NCBI GenBank assembly: GCA_000384495.1
Contig: ARQR01000004.1
Coordinates: forward strand, 1 to 50,885
Source: an actinobacterium SCGC AAA015-D07
Lineage (GTDB): Bacteria; Actinomycetota; Acidimicrobiia; Actinomarinales; Actinomarinaceae
Reading direction: 5' to 3'
Length of the DNA: 50,885 bases
Shown: positions 29,463-38,203 of the stretch, piece after piece
How the letters are laid out: every line of letters starts with the position of its first letter
How positions within the stretch are numbered: position 1 is the first letter of the stretch
Translations under genes and position numbers: made by a program
The notes under the pieces: model-generated
Database searches by the model: none
What the model was told of the DNA's origin: nothing
Seen by the model: the letters and a program-made list of their open reading frames with translations, nothing else

Positions 29463-31636
29463 TGAGAAACTACTTTTCTTTTGGTATAAAGCTTTTATAT
29501 ATTGCAATTTTTGGCGGTTTAGTTTGGTTTATTTCATTCTCAATATTTCCTGAAAATCAAGTAATAAAAATTAGTATTGGTGAGGAATCACCATCTACAT
29601 TCGTAGCTCCAAAATACATAGAAATTGTGGACGATGAACAAACAAATGAAAATATCGCCAAAGCTGTTGATTCAGTTAATCCAATATATTCAATAAATTC
29701 AGATCTTAATCAAACTGTTTTAAATGGTATTACAAGTATGTTTTTGACCGTCATTGAGGCAAGAACAGAAGAAGTCTTAGTATCTAGTGATCAAGATACA
29801 GTTGGTGAGAGTACAGAACCAGAAGTTGAGGTTGTTGAATTAAATAAAATCCAACAAATAGAGAAAATCGCAAGTTCATTATCGTTCTCAACAATTTCAA
29901 CAGCGAATATTGAAGTGCTTGTTGAGATATCAAATTATGATTTATTAAACAAAACAGGATATCTTTCCCAATTAGAACTTGAGGCAAAGAGCTTAGCAAG
30001 TGACATTCTCCAAGTTGGCATCAACAATGATAATTTAAACCAAACAAGACAAAATCTTGTATCAAATCCTCCATATTTAGATTTATCAAGTGAGTTGTTC
30101 GCACTAATCCCAGAAAGTAGATTGAGATCTTCTGTTGCTGAATTAATTGCAGAAAATTTAATAGTCAATCAAAAACTTGAACAAGAACTATGGGATGAGC
30201 AAAAACAGAAAGTTTCGGATTCAATAGATCCTGTAATTGTCAAATATTTTGAAGAAGACATAGTAGTTAGTGAGGGTGAAAAAATTAACTCTGTCCAATA
30301 CAATGCATTAGATAATTTTGGATATTTATCAGGAGAGTCTAGAAGTATACAAACTGCTGCAATACCAATAATTTTTTCAGTCTTTGTTTTAATTTATTTC
30401 TTATTGTGGAGATTTAAGGATTCTATGTGGAACAATAACAATGAGTTTTTATTGTTATTGACATTAATACTTATTTCTTCAATATTTCTCAGAGGTATTT
30501 CATATTTTTCCCAAAGTTTAGATTTAAATTATCTGAAATATGCCGTTCCAATTTCTTTTGTAGGTGTAGTTTCGGCTGTCTTACTAAATCTGAGAGCAAC
30601 ACTCATTTTGTCACTTTCAAGTTCGTTGTTAGCTCTTGCAGGTGGTGGAAATATAGGTCTTGTTGCTATGGGAGCCGTACTTACAGTTGTACCTTCAATA
30701 TTTCTCTCAGAGGATATAGACAGAATTACATTGAGACAAAGAATTATTTATATTACCTTATCTCAACCAGTAGTTGCTTTTGGAATATTCTTTTTCCTAA
30801 GAGAAGATTTCAGTTTTGTTGAAATTTTTGTATCTTCGTTACTTGGAGGTTTAGTCGGTAATTTAGCAGCATTTTCACTAATAAATTATATTGAATTGGC
30901 ATTTAGATTAACTACAAATTTTAGACTGTCAGAAATTGCAGACAGAAACCATCCAGGACTTAGATATTTAGAAGAGAAAGCTTTAGGAACATTCAACCAC
31001 TCGCTGGTTGTTGGAACACTGGGGGATAGGGCGGCAAATCTCATTGGTGCAAATTCACAATTAGTAAGAGCTATGGCCTACTTTCACGATTTGGGAAAAA
31101 CTGAAAACCCTTCAATGTTTGTTGAAAATCAATTTGGATCAAGTAATCCACATGATAATTTATCTGCAAATGAATCAGTAGAAATTATCAGATCACACGT
31201 TACTGATGGTGTGAAATTAGCCAAAAAATTCAAAATTCCTGAAGCAGTTTACAGAGGGATAATCGAACATCATGGTGATTCAGTGATGAGATATTTTTAT
31301 GAAAAAGAAAAACTCACAAATCCAGAAGTTGCAAAAGACGATTTTAGACACCTTGGAGAGAAGCCGAGTTCAAAAGAAACTGTTATTTTAATGTTTGCAG
31401 ACGCTTTAGAAGCGGCATGTAGAGCAAGATTTCAATATGAAGATGCGGATGAAGATAAAATATCTAATTTAGTAGACGAAATTTTTCAAGAAAAGATCAA
31501 TGATGGTCAATTACTTAACGCACCTATAACCTTTCAAGATCTTGAAAGAATTAAACAATCATTTCAAGCAAGCTTAGAAGGCCTTTATCATCAACGAGTT
31601 TTGTATCCAGAATTTACAAAAGATGAAGAAGAATAA
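29462..31636 (+). CDS. 7TM-HD membrane phosphodiesterase (PgpH-like)
   Basis: The 724-residue protein has one N-terminal helix, an extracytoplasmic domain (7TMR-HDED type, about residues 40-290), a block of about seven membrane helices (290-480), and a cytoplasmic HD domain. The HD domain includes FNHSLVVGTL, AYFHDLGKTENPSMF and EHHGDSVMRYFY. In Listeria the homologue PgpH degrades cyclic di-AMP. The phoH-7TMHD-ybeY order is best known from Firmicutes, so its presence here is of interest. If c-di-AMP is made in this cell, it could connect to the potassium channel at 16037-16447. Confidence 0.9.
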   Translation: MRNYFSFGIKLLYIAIFGGLVWFISFSIFPENQVIKISIGEESPSTFVAPKYIEIVDDEQTNENIAKAVDSVNPIYSINSDLNQTVLNGITSMFLTVIEARTEEVLVSSDQDTVGESTEPEVEVVELNKIQQIEKIASSLSFSTISTANIEVLVEISNYDLLNKTGYLSQLELEAKSLASDILQVGINNDNLNQTRQNLVSNPPYLDLSSELFALIPESRLRSSVAELIAENLIVNQKLEQELWDEQKQKVSDSIDPVIVKYFEEDIVVSEGEKINSVQYNALDNFGYLSGESRSIQTAAIPIIFSVFVLIYFLLWRFKDSMWNNNNEFLLLLTLILISSIFLRGISYFSQSLDLNYLKYAVPISFVGVVSAVLLNLRATLILSLSSSLLALAGGGNIGLVAMGAVLTVVPSIFLSEDIDRITLRQRIIYITLSQPVVAFGIFFFLREDFSFVEIFVSSLLGGLVGNLAAFSLINYIELAFRLTTNFRLSEIADRNHPGLRYLEEKALGTFNHSLVVGTLGDRAANLIGANSQLVRAMAYFHDLGKTENPSMFVENQFGSSNPHDNLSANESVEIIRSHVTDGVKLAKKFKIPEAVYRGIIEHHGDSVMRYFYEKEKLTNPEVAKDDFRHLGEKPSSKETVILMFADALEAACRARFQYEDADEDKISNLVDEIFQEKINDGQLLNAPITFQDLERIKQSFQASLEGLYHQRVLYPEFTKDEEE

Positions 31637-31639
31637 ATA

Positions 31640-32083
31640 TTGAAAATTGTTTTTAACGGTTATTTTTATAAAAATGAAAAATTAAAAGTAACCCAGGCTG
31701 TAAAAATTTTTTCTGAGAATTTCAAAATATCAAGAAATTTTCATTTTACGGTTCATTCTCTAAATGAAAGTGAATCAAAAAAATTAAATCAAAAAACATT
31801 TAATACAAACAAGCCAACAGATGTTTTGTCTTTTCCTTTATACAACGACATTGAAGCTATAAATAAATTAGATAAGAGTATGTCTGAAGATATGGGTGAC
31901 ATGTTCATTTGTCGAAATATTATTAAAAAGAATGCAGAAATCTACGATAAAGACTTTGTTGAAGAACTACAATATATTGTAATTCATGGGCTTTTACATT
32001 TAATTGGTTACTCACATGAAAAAAATGACAAATTAAAGACGTATGAATCAAAACTTATGAAGAAAATTTGGAATGAATCTTAA
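31640..32083 (+). CDS. ybeY: Endoribonuclease YbeY
   Basis: The 147-residue protein has the metal-binding motif H116-x3-H120-x5-H126 (HGLLHLIGYSHE) and the preceding TDVLSFPLY strand, both diagnostic. YbeY takes part in 16S rRNA 3' maturation and ribosome quality control. The likely start is TTG 31640, three bases after the 7TM-HD stop. It overlaps uppS by 11 bases. In many actinobacteria a CNNM transporter gene, era and recO follow ybeY; here uppS comes next. Confidence 0.92.
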   Translation: MKIVFNGYFYKNEKLKVTQAVKIFSENFKISRNFHFTVHSLNESESKKLNQKTFNTNKPTDVLSFPLYNDIEAINKLDKSMSEDMGDMFICRNIIKKNAEIYDKDFVEELQYIVIHGLLHLIGYSHEKNDKLKTYESKLMKKIWNES

Positions 32084-32771
32084 GGATATAAATCTTATTC
32101 ACATTGCCATAATTATGGATGGTAATGGTAGATGGGCAACCAACCAGGGATTAGAGAGAACAGCAGGACATGCTGCTGGTGAATTCTCCCTTTCACGTTC
32201 AATTGATTGGGCACTTAAAAACAATCTACAATGGCTAACGGTTTATGCTTTTTCAACTGAAAATTGGTCAAGGTCTGAAGATGAAGTTGATTTTTTAATG
32301 TTTTTTAATCGTGATATTTTAATTAGGAGAAGAGAAGAATTTAATGATAAAGGTGTTCGATTTCATTTTATTGGTGACTTAGAAGACAATAGAATTCCTG
32401 ATGAAAATAAATTTCTGATGAATGAAACTGAACAAATGACCAAGAACAACAAAAAGTTGAATCTTGTTTTTGCATTTAACTATGGTTCAAGAAAAGAAAT
32501 TCATGATGCTTATACAAAATTAAATAAAAATTCTATTGATCAATTAGATGAAGAATCATTTCGAGCTAATTTATTATTACCTAAAATGCCAGACCCAGAT
32601 TTATTAATACGTACAGCAGGGGAGAAGAGAGTAAGTAATTTTCTTCTCTACCAATTAAGCTACACTGAGCTTATGTTTGTGGATACTCTATGGCCTGATT
32701 TTGATGAAAAAGAATTAGATTCGGCCGTTGATGAATTTCAGAATAGAGTAAGAAAGTATGGAAATGCCTGA
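32073..32771 (+). CDS. uppS: Polyprenyl diphosphate synthase (cis-prenyltransferase)
   Basis: The 232-residue protein has the cis-prenyltransferase signatures HIAIIMDGNGRWA (catalytic D near residue 16), TVYAFSTENWSRS, NYGSRKEI and DLLIRTAGEKRVSNFLLYQ. It makes the undecaprenyl (or similar) diphosphate carrier needed by peptidoglycan synthesis and by the glycan genes in this window. It overlaps ybeY upstream and glyS downstream (14 bases). Confidence 0.95.
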   Translation: MNLKDINLIHIAIIMDGNGRWATNQGLERTAGHAAGEFSLSRSIDWALKNNLQWLTVYAFSTENWSRSEDEVDFLMFFNRDILIRRREEFNDKGVRFHFIGDLEDNRIPDENKFLMNETEQMTKNNKKLNLVFAFNYGSRKEIHDAYTKLNKNSIDQLDEESFRANLLLPKMPDPDLLIRTAGEKRVSNFLLYQLSYTELMFVDTLWPDFDEKELDSAVDEFQNRVRKYGNA

Positions 32772-34047
32772 AGAAATATTTGATAAGGTTGTAAAAATTG
32801 CTCAATCAAGAGGATTTGTATTTAACGCTTCATCAATATATGGAGGATTAAGAAGTTCTTATGATTACGGCCCATTAGGAGTATTACTTAAAAATAATAT
32901 AGAAAAGTTGTGGTGGAAAAGTATCAGTAATTTAGAAGTTGAAATTTATCCAATAGATACTGCGATTATACAATCAAGCGATGTTTGGAAAGCATCGGGT
33001 CATGTAGGCGAATTTACTGATCCAATGGTTGACCATAAACCTACAGGTGAAAGATTTAGGGCTGATCAGGTACCAGATCATATTAAGAAAGAGGACTTAA
33101 CGGAACCTCGTCAATTCAACTTGATGTTTCAGACTAACATTGGCCCGGTTGAAAATGAAAACTCAACTGTTTATTTAAGACCAGAAACTGCACAAGGTAT
33201 ATTTGTAAATTTTGAAAATGTTTTGAGAACAATGAGAGCAAAAATACCTTTTGGAATTGGAAATATTGGAAAGTCATTTAGAAACGAAATTACACCTGGA
33301 CAATTTATTTTTAGGACAAGAGAGTTTGAACAAATGGAGATTGAATTCTTTTGTGATGAGAGTGAAGAGGACAAATGGTTTGATTATTGGATTGAAAATA
33401 GACTTAATTGGTACAAAAACCTGGGTATTCCTGAAAATAAATTAAGAATAAGAGAACATGATGAATCTGAACTAGCTCATTATGCTATGAAAACATCAGA
33501 TATCGAGTTTGAATATCCTTGGGGATGGGGTGAACTTGAAGGAATTGCCAATAGAGGTAATTATGATTTGAATGCTCATCAAGAAAGTAGTGGTAAGGAT
33601 TTGAGATATTTTGATCCAAATAGTGATAACAAATTTACCCCATCTGTTATCGAGCCTGCTGGAGGCCTTACTCGAACTTTATTTGCGGTTTTACTTTCAT
33701 TGTATGAAGAAGAAGAACTAGAAAAAGAGGTAAGGACTCTATTTAAATTTAAATTTGACCTCGCTCCAATTCAAATTGGGATTCTGCCATTAAGTAAAAA
33801 AGAAGAATTAATCGAAGTATGTAATTCTGTTAAATCTGAACTGGGTCCATATTTCAGAACAGAAATTGATGTAACTCAATCTATCGGAAAACGCTATAGA
33901 AGACAGGATGAAATTGGGACTCCTTATTGTATAACTGTAGATTTTGACACATTAGAAGACAAGGCTGTAACTGTACGAGATAGAGATAGTATGTCACAAG
34001 AGAGAATTAAAATCGAAGATATAAAAAGCTATTTTGACAATATGTAA
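32758..34047 (+). CDS. glyS: Glycyl-tRNA synthetase, alpha2 type
   Basis: The 429-residue class II synthetase has SSIYGGLRSSYDYGPLG at the N-terminus, motif 2 IGKSFRNEITPGQFIFRTREFEQ in two consecutive parts (IGKSFRNEITPGQ, then FIFRTREFEQ), motif 3 VIEPAGGLTRTLFAVL, and a C-terminal anticodon domain with GKRYRRQDEIGTPYCI. It is the eukaryote-like dimeric form used by Actinobacteria, not the alpha2beta2 form. It forms Gly-tRNA. Its stop overlaps dnaG as TAATG. Confidence 0.95.
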   Translation: MEMPEEIFDKVVKIAQSRGFVFNASSIYGGLRSSYDYGPLGVLLKNNIEKLWWKSISNLEVEIYPIDTAIIQSSDVWKASGHVGEFTDPMVDHKPTGERFRADQVPDHIKKEDLTEPRQFNLMFQTNIGPVENENSTVYLRPETAQGIFVNFENVLRTMRAKIPFGIGNIGKSFRNEITPGQFIFRTREFEQMEIEFFCDESEEDKWFDYWIENRLNWYKNLGIPENKLRIREHDESELAHYAMKTSDIEFEYPWGWGELEGIANRGNYDLNAHQESSGKDLRYFDPNSDNKFTPSVIEPAGGLTRTLFAVLLSLYEEEELEKEVRTLFKFKFDLAPIQIGILPLSKKEELIEVCNSVKSELGPYFRTEIDVTQSIGKRYRRQDEIGTPYCITVDFDTLEDKAVTVRDRDSMSQERIKIEDIKSYFDNM

Positions 34048-35678
34048 TGGGAATCTCAAAGCAATCAATCGACGACTTAAGAAATAGATCTAAAATAAGT
34101 GATTTTATTCTCAGTTCTACAACTGGAAAATTAAGAGGTAATAAAGGTATGGCTCTTTGCCCTTTTCATGGTGAAAAAACTGCAAGTATGAGCTTTACAG
34201 ATGAAGATAATTTGTTTCATTGTTTTGGCTGTAAAGAGGGTGGAGATATTTATAAATATATTCAATTGATAAATAATGTTGAATTTCAAGAATCAGTTGA
34301 GATTGCTGCTGAAAAGTATGGATTTAATCTCACATACACCGATTCAAAGTTCGAGAGTGACCAAAAAAATCTTATTGGATCAATGAATAAAATTCATAAT
34401 TTTTTTATTAACAATATGAAAGAAGGTAAAAGCTCTGAGTCAATAGATTATTTAAAGTCGAGAGATTTAGATGGAACAGATATAAAAGAATTTAGAATTG
34501 GCTATGCAGAAAAAGATGAAAAAAGTACAAATGAATTTTTTAAAAAAAACAATCTAACAAAAACTGATCTAAAAAATCTTGGATTATTGAGTGAAAGAGG
34601 AAATTTTTTATTTAAAAATAGAATAATTTTTCCAATAACAAATTTGAGGAATGAAACAGTTGGTTTTGGTGGAAGAGCATTAGATGATTTTGGTCCAAAA
34701 TATATAAATACAGCTGAATCTTCAATTTATCGAAAAAACAGATCGCTCTATTTTACAAGTGAGTTTTTATCGGATTTGAAAAAGAAAAAGTTTGTTATTT
34801 TAGTTGAAGGATATTTTGATGTAATTGCATTTAATAAACTTGGCTTTAATAATGTTGCATCACCATCTGGTACTGCTTTAACTGTTCAACAAATTAATTT
34901 ACTTTCTAGATATACAAAAGAAATTTACCTGTGTTTTGATAATGATGAAGCAGGAGATACTGCCACGAAAAGGGTTCTTGAAATTAAAAATAATCAGCCA
35001 TCAGAAATTAATTTTTTCAAACTAAATCTTCCTGAAGAGTTTAAAGATATCTCTGAGCTTTATGAAGGTGGTACTAGTGATATCAATAAAATTATCAATG
35101 AAAAGGAGGATCTTGTTGAATTCTGCATCAACAAAATAATTGATACAGACAATACAAAAAAAACTTTTCAAGAGTTTAAACAAATATCAAGTTTTCTGAG
35201 TCCATTAGAGAAAGATTTAGCTATTGGATATCTGAGTAAAAAAATAGGTATTACTAAAGAGGTATTAATTGAGGAATTAAATTATCAGTCAGACAATGAG
35301 CCACTATCCCAGAATGATAATTCTTCAAGACAAATAAAACATATTGAAACGTTTCAAGATATTTTAATTGCGGAAATAATCAAACAAGATTTTGATATTG
35401 AAGAGGAACTTGACTTTTTAATTAATTTAAATCTTGAATTTAAAACATTAATTGATGAGCTTAAAGCTAATAAAAATAATAATGAATTCGAAAAGTATGA
35501 AAATATTTCTTATTCTGATACCCAACTTAAAGAGTCTGTAGCCAGGCTTTATATTTATTACTCTGATATAAAAATTGAAAATTTAATTAAAAAAATGGAT
35601 GAGTCTAATGACTTAACCCTGTTAGAGGACCTAGAAGATCTTAAAAAGAAAATAGAATTTTATCAGAATACTCTTTAA
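34047..35678 (+). CDS. dnaG: DNA primase
   Basis: The 543-residue protein has a CHC2 zinc-finger (LCPFHGEKTASMSF and LFHCFGCKEGGD, about residues 36-67). It also has the RNA-polymerase core with FGGRALDDFGPKYINT, and a TOPRIM domain with VEGYFDVIAFNKLG and CFDNDEAGDTATKR. The C-terminal helicase-interaction region is reduced compared with the usual 600-640-residue primase. It primes Okazaki fragments. tRNA-Asn follows 23 bases after the stop, a neighbourhood also seen in other Actinobacteria. Confidence 0.95.
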   Translation: MGISKQSIDDLRNRSKISDFILSSTTGKLRGNKGMALCPFHGEKTASMSFTDEDNLFHCFGCKEGGDIYKYIQLINNVEFQESVEIAAEKYGFNLTYTDSKFESDQKNLIGSMNKIHNFFINNMKEGKSSESIDYLKSRDLDGTDIKEFRIGYAEKDEKSTNEFFKKNNLTKTDLKNLGLLSERGNFLFKNRIIFPITNLRNETVGFGGRALDDFGPKYINTAESSIYRKNRSLYFTSEFLSDLKKKKFVILVEGYFDVIAFNKLGFNNVASPSGTALTVQQINLLSRYTKEIYLCFDNDEAGDTATKRVLEIKNNQPSEINFFKLNLPEEFKDISELYEGGTSDINKIINEKEDLVEFCINKIIDTDNTKKTFQEFKQISSFLSPLEKDLAIGYLSKKIGITKEVLIEELNYQSDNEPLSQNDNSSRQIKHIETFQDILIAEIIKQDFDIEEELDFLINLNLEFKTLIDELKANKNNNEFEKYENISYSDTQLKESVARLYIYYSDIKIENLIKKMDESNDLTLLEDLEDLKKKIEFYQNTL

Positions 35679-35701
35679 TACATACTATTATTAATTTGCT
35701 A

Positions 35702-35774
35702 TCCGAGGTAGCTCAATTGGCAGAGCAGCGGACTGTTAATCCGTTGGTTGTGGGTTCAAGTCCCACCCTCGGAG
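35702..35774 (+). tRNA. tRNA-Asn (GTT)
   Basis: The 73-base cloverleaf has acceptor arms TCCGAGG/CCTCGGA, D-arm AGCTCAATTGGCAGAGC, anticodon stem CGGAC/ATCCG-type with loop TGTTAAT (anticodon GTT), T-arm GTGGGTTCAAGTCCCAC and discriminator G at 35774, as expected for tRNA-Asn. CCA is not encoded. Confidence 0.96.
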
Positions 35775-35807
35775 CAAAATTTTGTAAGTATCTATCAATA
35801 ACTTGTC

Positions 35808-35813
35808 TATAAT
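35808..35813 (+). promoter_or_regulatory. Perfect -10 box TATAAT upstream of the SCP2 gene
   Basis: TATAAT lies 20 bases before the ATG at 35834, so a start point near 35820 would give a very short leader holding only the Shine-Dalgarno. No good -35 at 16-18 bases is visible; TTGTAA at 35782 is 20 bases away. Confidence 0.45.
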
Positions 35814-35823
35814 TACATTTGAA

Positions 35824-35830
35824 GAGGAGG
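35824..35830 (+). promoter_or_regulatory. Strong Shine-Dalgarno GAGGAGG that decides the SCP2 start
   Basis: GAGGAGG ends three bases before ATG 35834. An in-frame TTG at 35819 lies upstream of this site and would put the SD inside the coding sequence, so ATG 35834 is preferred. Confidence 0.7.
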
Positions 35831-35833
35831 AAT

Positions 35834-36124
35834 ATGTCAGAAGCTTTAGATTTTGTAAAGCAAAATGCGGAAGGTAAAGATCTTAGTGTTTTACCAGGAT
35901 CAATTAAATGGGTCGTAGATTCTCAAATAGTATTTATGAATCCAGATAATGGTGAGATTACTGATGATGACGCTGAAGCAGCATGCACAATTACAACAGA
36001 TATGGAAACTTTTAAAGGGATGTACGATAAATCTGTAAGCCCTCAAGCAGCTTTCATGACTGGTAAATTAAAAGTAGAGGGTGATATGGGGATTGCTCTC
36101 AAACTACAATCAGTAATTAATTAA
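35834..36124 (+). CDS. Stand-alone SCP2 sterol-binding-domain protein
   Basis: The 96-residue protein consists of a single SCP2-type domain: an N-terminal helix, GSIKWVVDSQIVFMN, a TITTDMETFKGMYDK strand-helix, and the family end motif AAFMTGKLKVEGDMGIALKLQ. SCP2 domains bind lipids such as fatty acyl-CoA or sterols in a hydrophobic tunnel. It has one of the strongest translation signals in the window and its own TATAAT, and lies between two tRNA genes, which suggests independent, high expression. The ligand is unknown. Confidence 0.88.
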   Translation: MSEALDFVKQNAEGKDLSVLPGSIKWVVDSQIVFMNPDNGEITDDDAEAACTITTDMETFKGMYDKSVSPQAAFMTGKLKVEGDMGIALKLQSVIN

Positions 36125-36129
36125 CTTTT

Positions 36130-36203
36130 GGGCCTGTAGCTCAGTTGGTTAGAGCAACGGACTCATAATCCGTCGGTCGCAGGTTCGAGTCCTGCCGGGC
36201 CCA
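36130..36203 (+). tRNA. tRNA with CAT anticodon, probably tRNA-Ile2 (lysidine type)
   Basis: The 74-base cloverleaf has acceptor arms GGGCCTG/CGGGCCC, anticodon loop CTCATAA, T-arm GCAGGTTCGAGTCCTGC and discriminator A at 36203. A CAT anticodon can be initiator Met, elongator Met or Ile2. The lack of a mismatched first acceptor pair argues against initiator Met. C4-G69 and C5-G68 are the acceptor pairs recognised by TilS in E. coli tRNA-Ile2, which favours Ile2, although elongator Met cannot be excluded. It directly abuts the glycan island. Confidence 0.93.
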
Positions 36204-36205
36204 CA

Positions 36206-38203
36206 GTGAGTAAAAATACAATTATGAGTCGGATAAATTCTCGTTTAATTGGATCGATTTTTGCAATAACCTTATTAATACCTCCAAATTTTGGTTTAAA
36301 TTTCTTAGGGATTAATTTTGAAGACATTCCCTTAATTGCAATTTTTCTTGTTTTATTGACAAAAAAACTAAGGAATCTTAATTTCGATAGTTTTGATAAA
36401 GCATTTCTATCATTTTTAATGATTTTCATTTTATATACAACTTTCTTGATGGATGAAATAAATTTGTTGAACCAAACAAATTTAAGATTTTACTTTTATT
36501 TCACGCTTGCTTATCTTTGTGTTGAATTTGTAAGAAAAAATAATGACAACATTATTGAAATTTTTGAACCTCTTTCATTAGTGATGATAGGTAATTTTGT
36601 ACTAGTTATTTTTCAAATTGAACTCCCAGGAACCATTGATGGTTGGATTAGTAATAATACTGACAGTACCAATCCTTTTACATCTGGAAGACTTGGAGGA
36701 TTTCAAGGTGGAGGGCCAAATGTTATAGGTATTATTTGCGCAATAACTTCATTAATTTGCCTCTACAAAATATCACTAAGTAATAACTTTAAAAATTATT
36801 TATTTGAAAATAAATCAAATACTCTTCTTTTAATAATTTCATTATTAAACCTCTACTTAACATTTTCCAGGGGTTCATATTTAGCTTTTGTAGTTGGGAT
36901 CTTTGTTGTTCTTTCATTTACTAACTCAATTGAAAAAAAAGTTAAATTATATTTAACAATTGGTACATTAGGGATTGGATTAGCTATAATTTTTTTATTT
37001 CCATCCATATTTCTTAAACAGTCAAATAGGGGATTTTTAAATTCTATCGGATTAATTAATATTGAAATTTTAAACGGTACTGGGGGTGGTAATTATATTA
37101 AAGAAGTTTATAAAGATTATCTTATAACTTTAGATGATGAAATATTAATGGATAAATTTAATATTAAATATTCAGCAAATCAAAAAGAGGATGTAAATAA
37201 ATTAATTGATAACAGTAGTGAGGAACCAGCTGGGGGATATCTAAAAATGAAATTTGATTACAGAGATAATATACTTCCTAGGTCAATTGTTTCATTCTTT
37301 TATTCAAATAATGGTAATGACTGGAAACAAATTGGTTCCAATCATACAAGTGGTGTAGTCATTGATTTAATTGATAATAATTCGTTTTTTGAAGTTGGTG
37401 GCTGGGCTGACGGTCAATCACCTGGAGGATCGTATCTAGATGGGTATATAAATGATTTAACAATTGAGGTTGAAGATAATAGTTATAATTACAGCTTTAA
37501 AGAAGGAAATAGGGACAAAAATTATTTTATATTTTTACCAGCGTCAAGAGATTTTTACGATAACAGAAATGATGGAAAAATTATTTACAAGGACAATGGT
37601 TTGAAGTTAAAAAGACCACGAAGTTACTGGATTGCTATTCCCAATGAAACTACCTTATCTGGAAAAGATTTTGAAATAATCTTAAATTTAGATTTGGACA
37701 ATATTCCTAAAGGAAATGAAACTTTATTTAGTCAAAGTTCGATTTTGAAAATTAATGAAAAAGAAAATAATCAATCATGGAAATGGTCAATTGTAGATGG
37801 AAAAATGTACTTTTTTTGGGTTGATGATATACAAAGTGGTTATTCAAACTTTTTAGGTGGTCAGAGTTTGAGATCAGGTCAATTGATAGCGGATAATGGA
37901 AAATTTGATACAATCATCTCAGAATTCTCACTTTCACAATTCGACGAAATTACTACATCACATAATGGTTTTTTAACCATGGCAGTTGAATATGGTTTAG
38001 TCATTGTTTTATTAATTGTATTATGTGTTTTTTATTCGATATTTAAAAATTTTGAAAGCTCTAACACAATCGAAATAGCAATATTGTTAATGATGATTAC
38101 ACAAAATTTAACAAATGATTTAATTTATGCTCCAGATGTTGCAATATATTTTTGGCTTATACCAATCTATTTCTTTGAAAAATCTTTAAGAATCAATAAT
38201 TGA
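36206..38203 (+). CDS. Wzy-type polymerase/ligase with a large LamG-like outer-loop insertion
   Basis: The 665-residue protein has about ten membrane helices in the first 275 residues, including GRLGGFQGGGPN (about 161-172) and TFSRGSYLAF. About 310 extracytoplasmic residues follow (275-585), then the Wzy_C end motif SHNGFLTMAVEYG and the final helices. Usual Wzy loops are about 60-120 residues. The insert contains YLDGYINDLTIEVED and GNETLFSQSS...WSIVDGKMYFFW, which look like concanavalin A/LamG strands. The start is GTG 36206, just after the tRNA, or ATG 36224. A glycan-binding role of the insert is an inference. The 3' end overlaps the convergent LCP gene by 18 bases. Confidence 0.8.
   Translation: MSKNTIMSRINSRLIGSIFAITLLIPPNFGLNFLGINFEDIPLIAIFLVLLTKKLRNLNFDSFDKAFLSFLMIFILYTTFLMDEINLLNQTNLRFYFYFTLAYLCVEFVRKNNDNIIEIFEPLSLVMIGNFVLVIFQIELPGTIDGWISNNTDSTNPFTSGRLGGFQGGGPNVIGIICAITSLICLYKISLSNNFKNYLFENKSNTLLLIISLLNLYLTFSRGSYLAFVVGIFVVLSFTNSIEKKVKLYLTIGTLGIGLAIIFLFPSIFLKQSNRGFLNSIGLINIEILNGTGGGNYIKEVYKDYLITLDDEILMDKFNIKYSANQKEDVNKLIDNSSEEPAGGYLKMKFDYRDNILPRSIVSFFYSNNGNDWKQIGSNHTSGVVIDLIDNNSFFEVGGWADGQSPGGSYLDGYINDLTIEVEDNSYNYSFKEGNRDKNYFIFLPASRDFYDNRNDGKIIYKDNGLKLKRPRSYWIAIPNETTLSGKDFEIILNLDLDNIPKGNETLFSQSSILKINEKENNQSWKWSIVDGKMYFFWVDDIQSGYSNFLGGQSLRSGQLIADNGKFDTIISEFSLSQFDEITTSHNGFLTMAVEYGLVIVLLIVLCVFYSIFKNFESSNTIEIAILLMMITQNLTNDLIYAPDVAIYFWLIPIYFFEKSLRINN

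Noticed and set aside
36163..36429. Minus-strand frame ending in PAGLEPATDGL
   Set aside because: This peptide is the well-known antisense translation of a tRNA gene; the rest lies opposite the polymerase gene.
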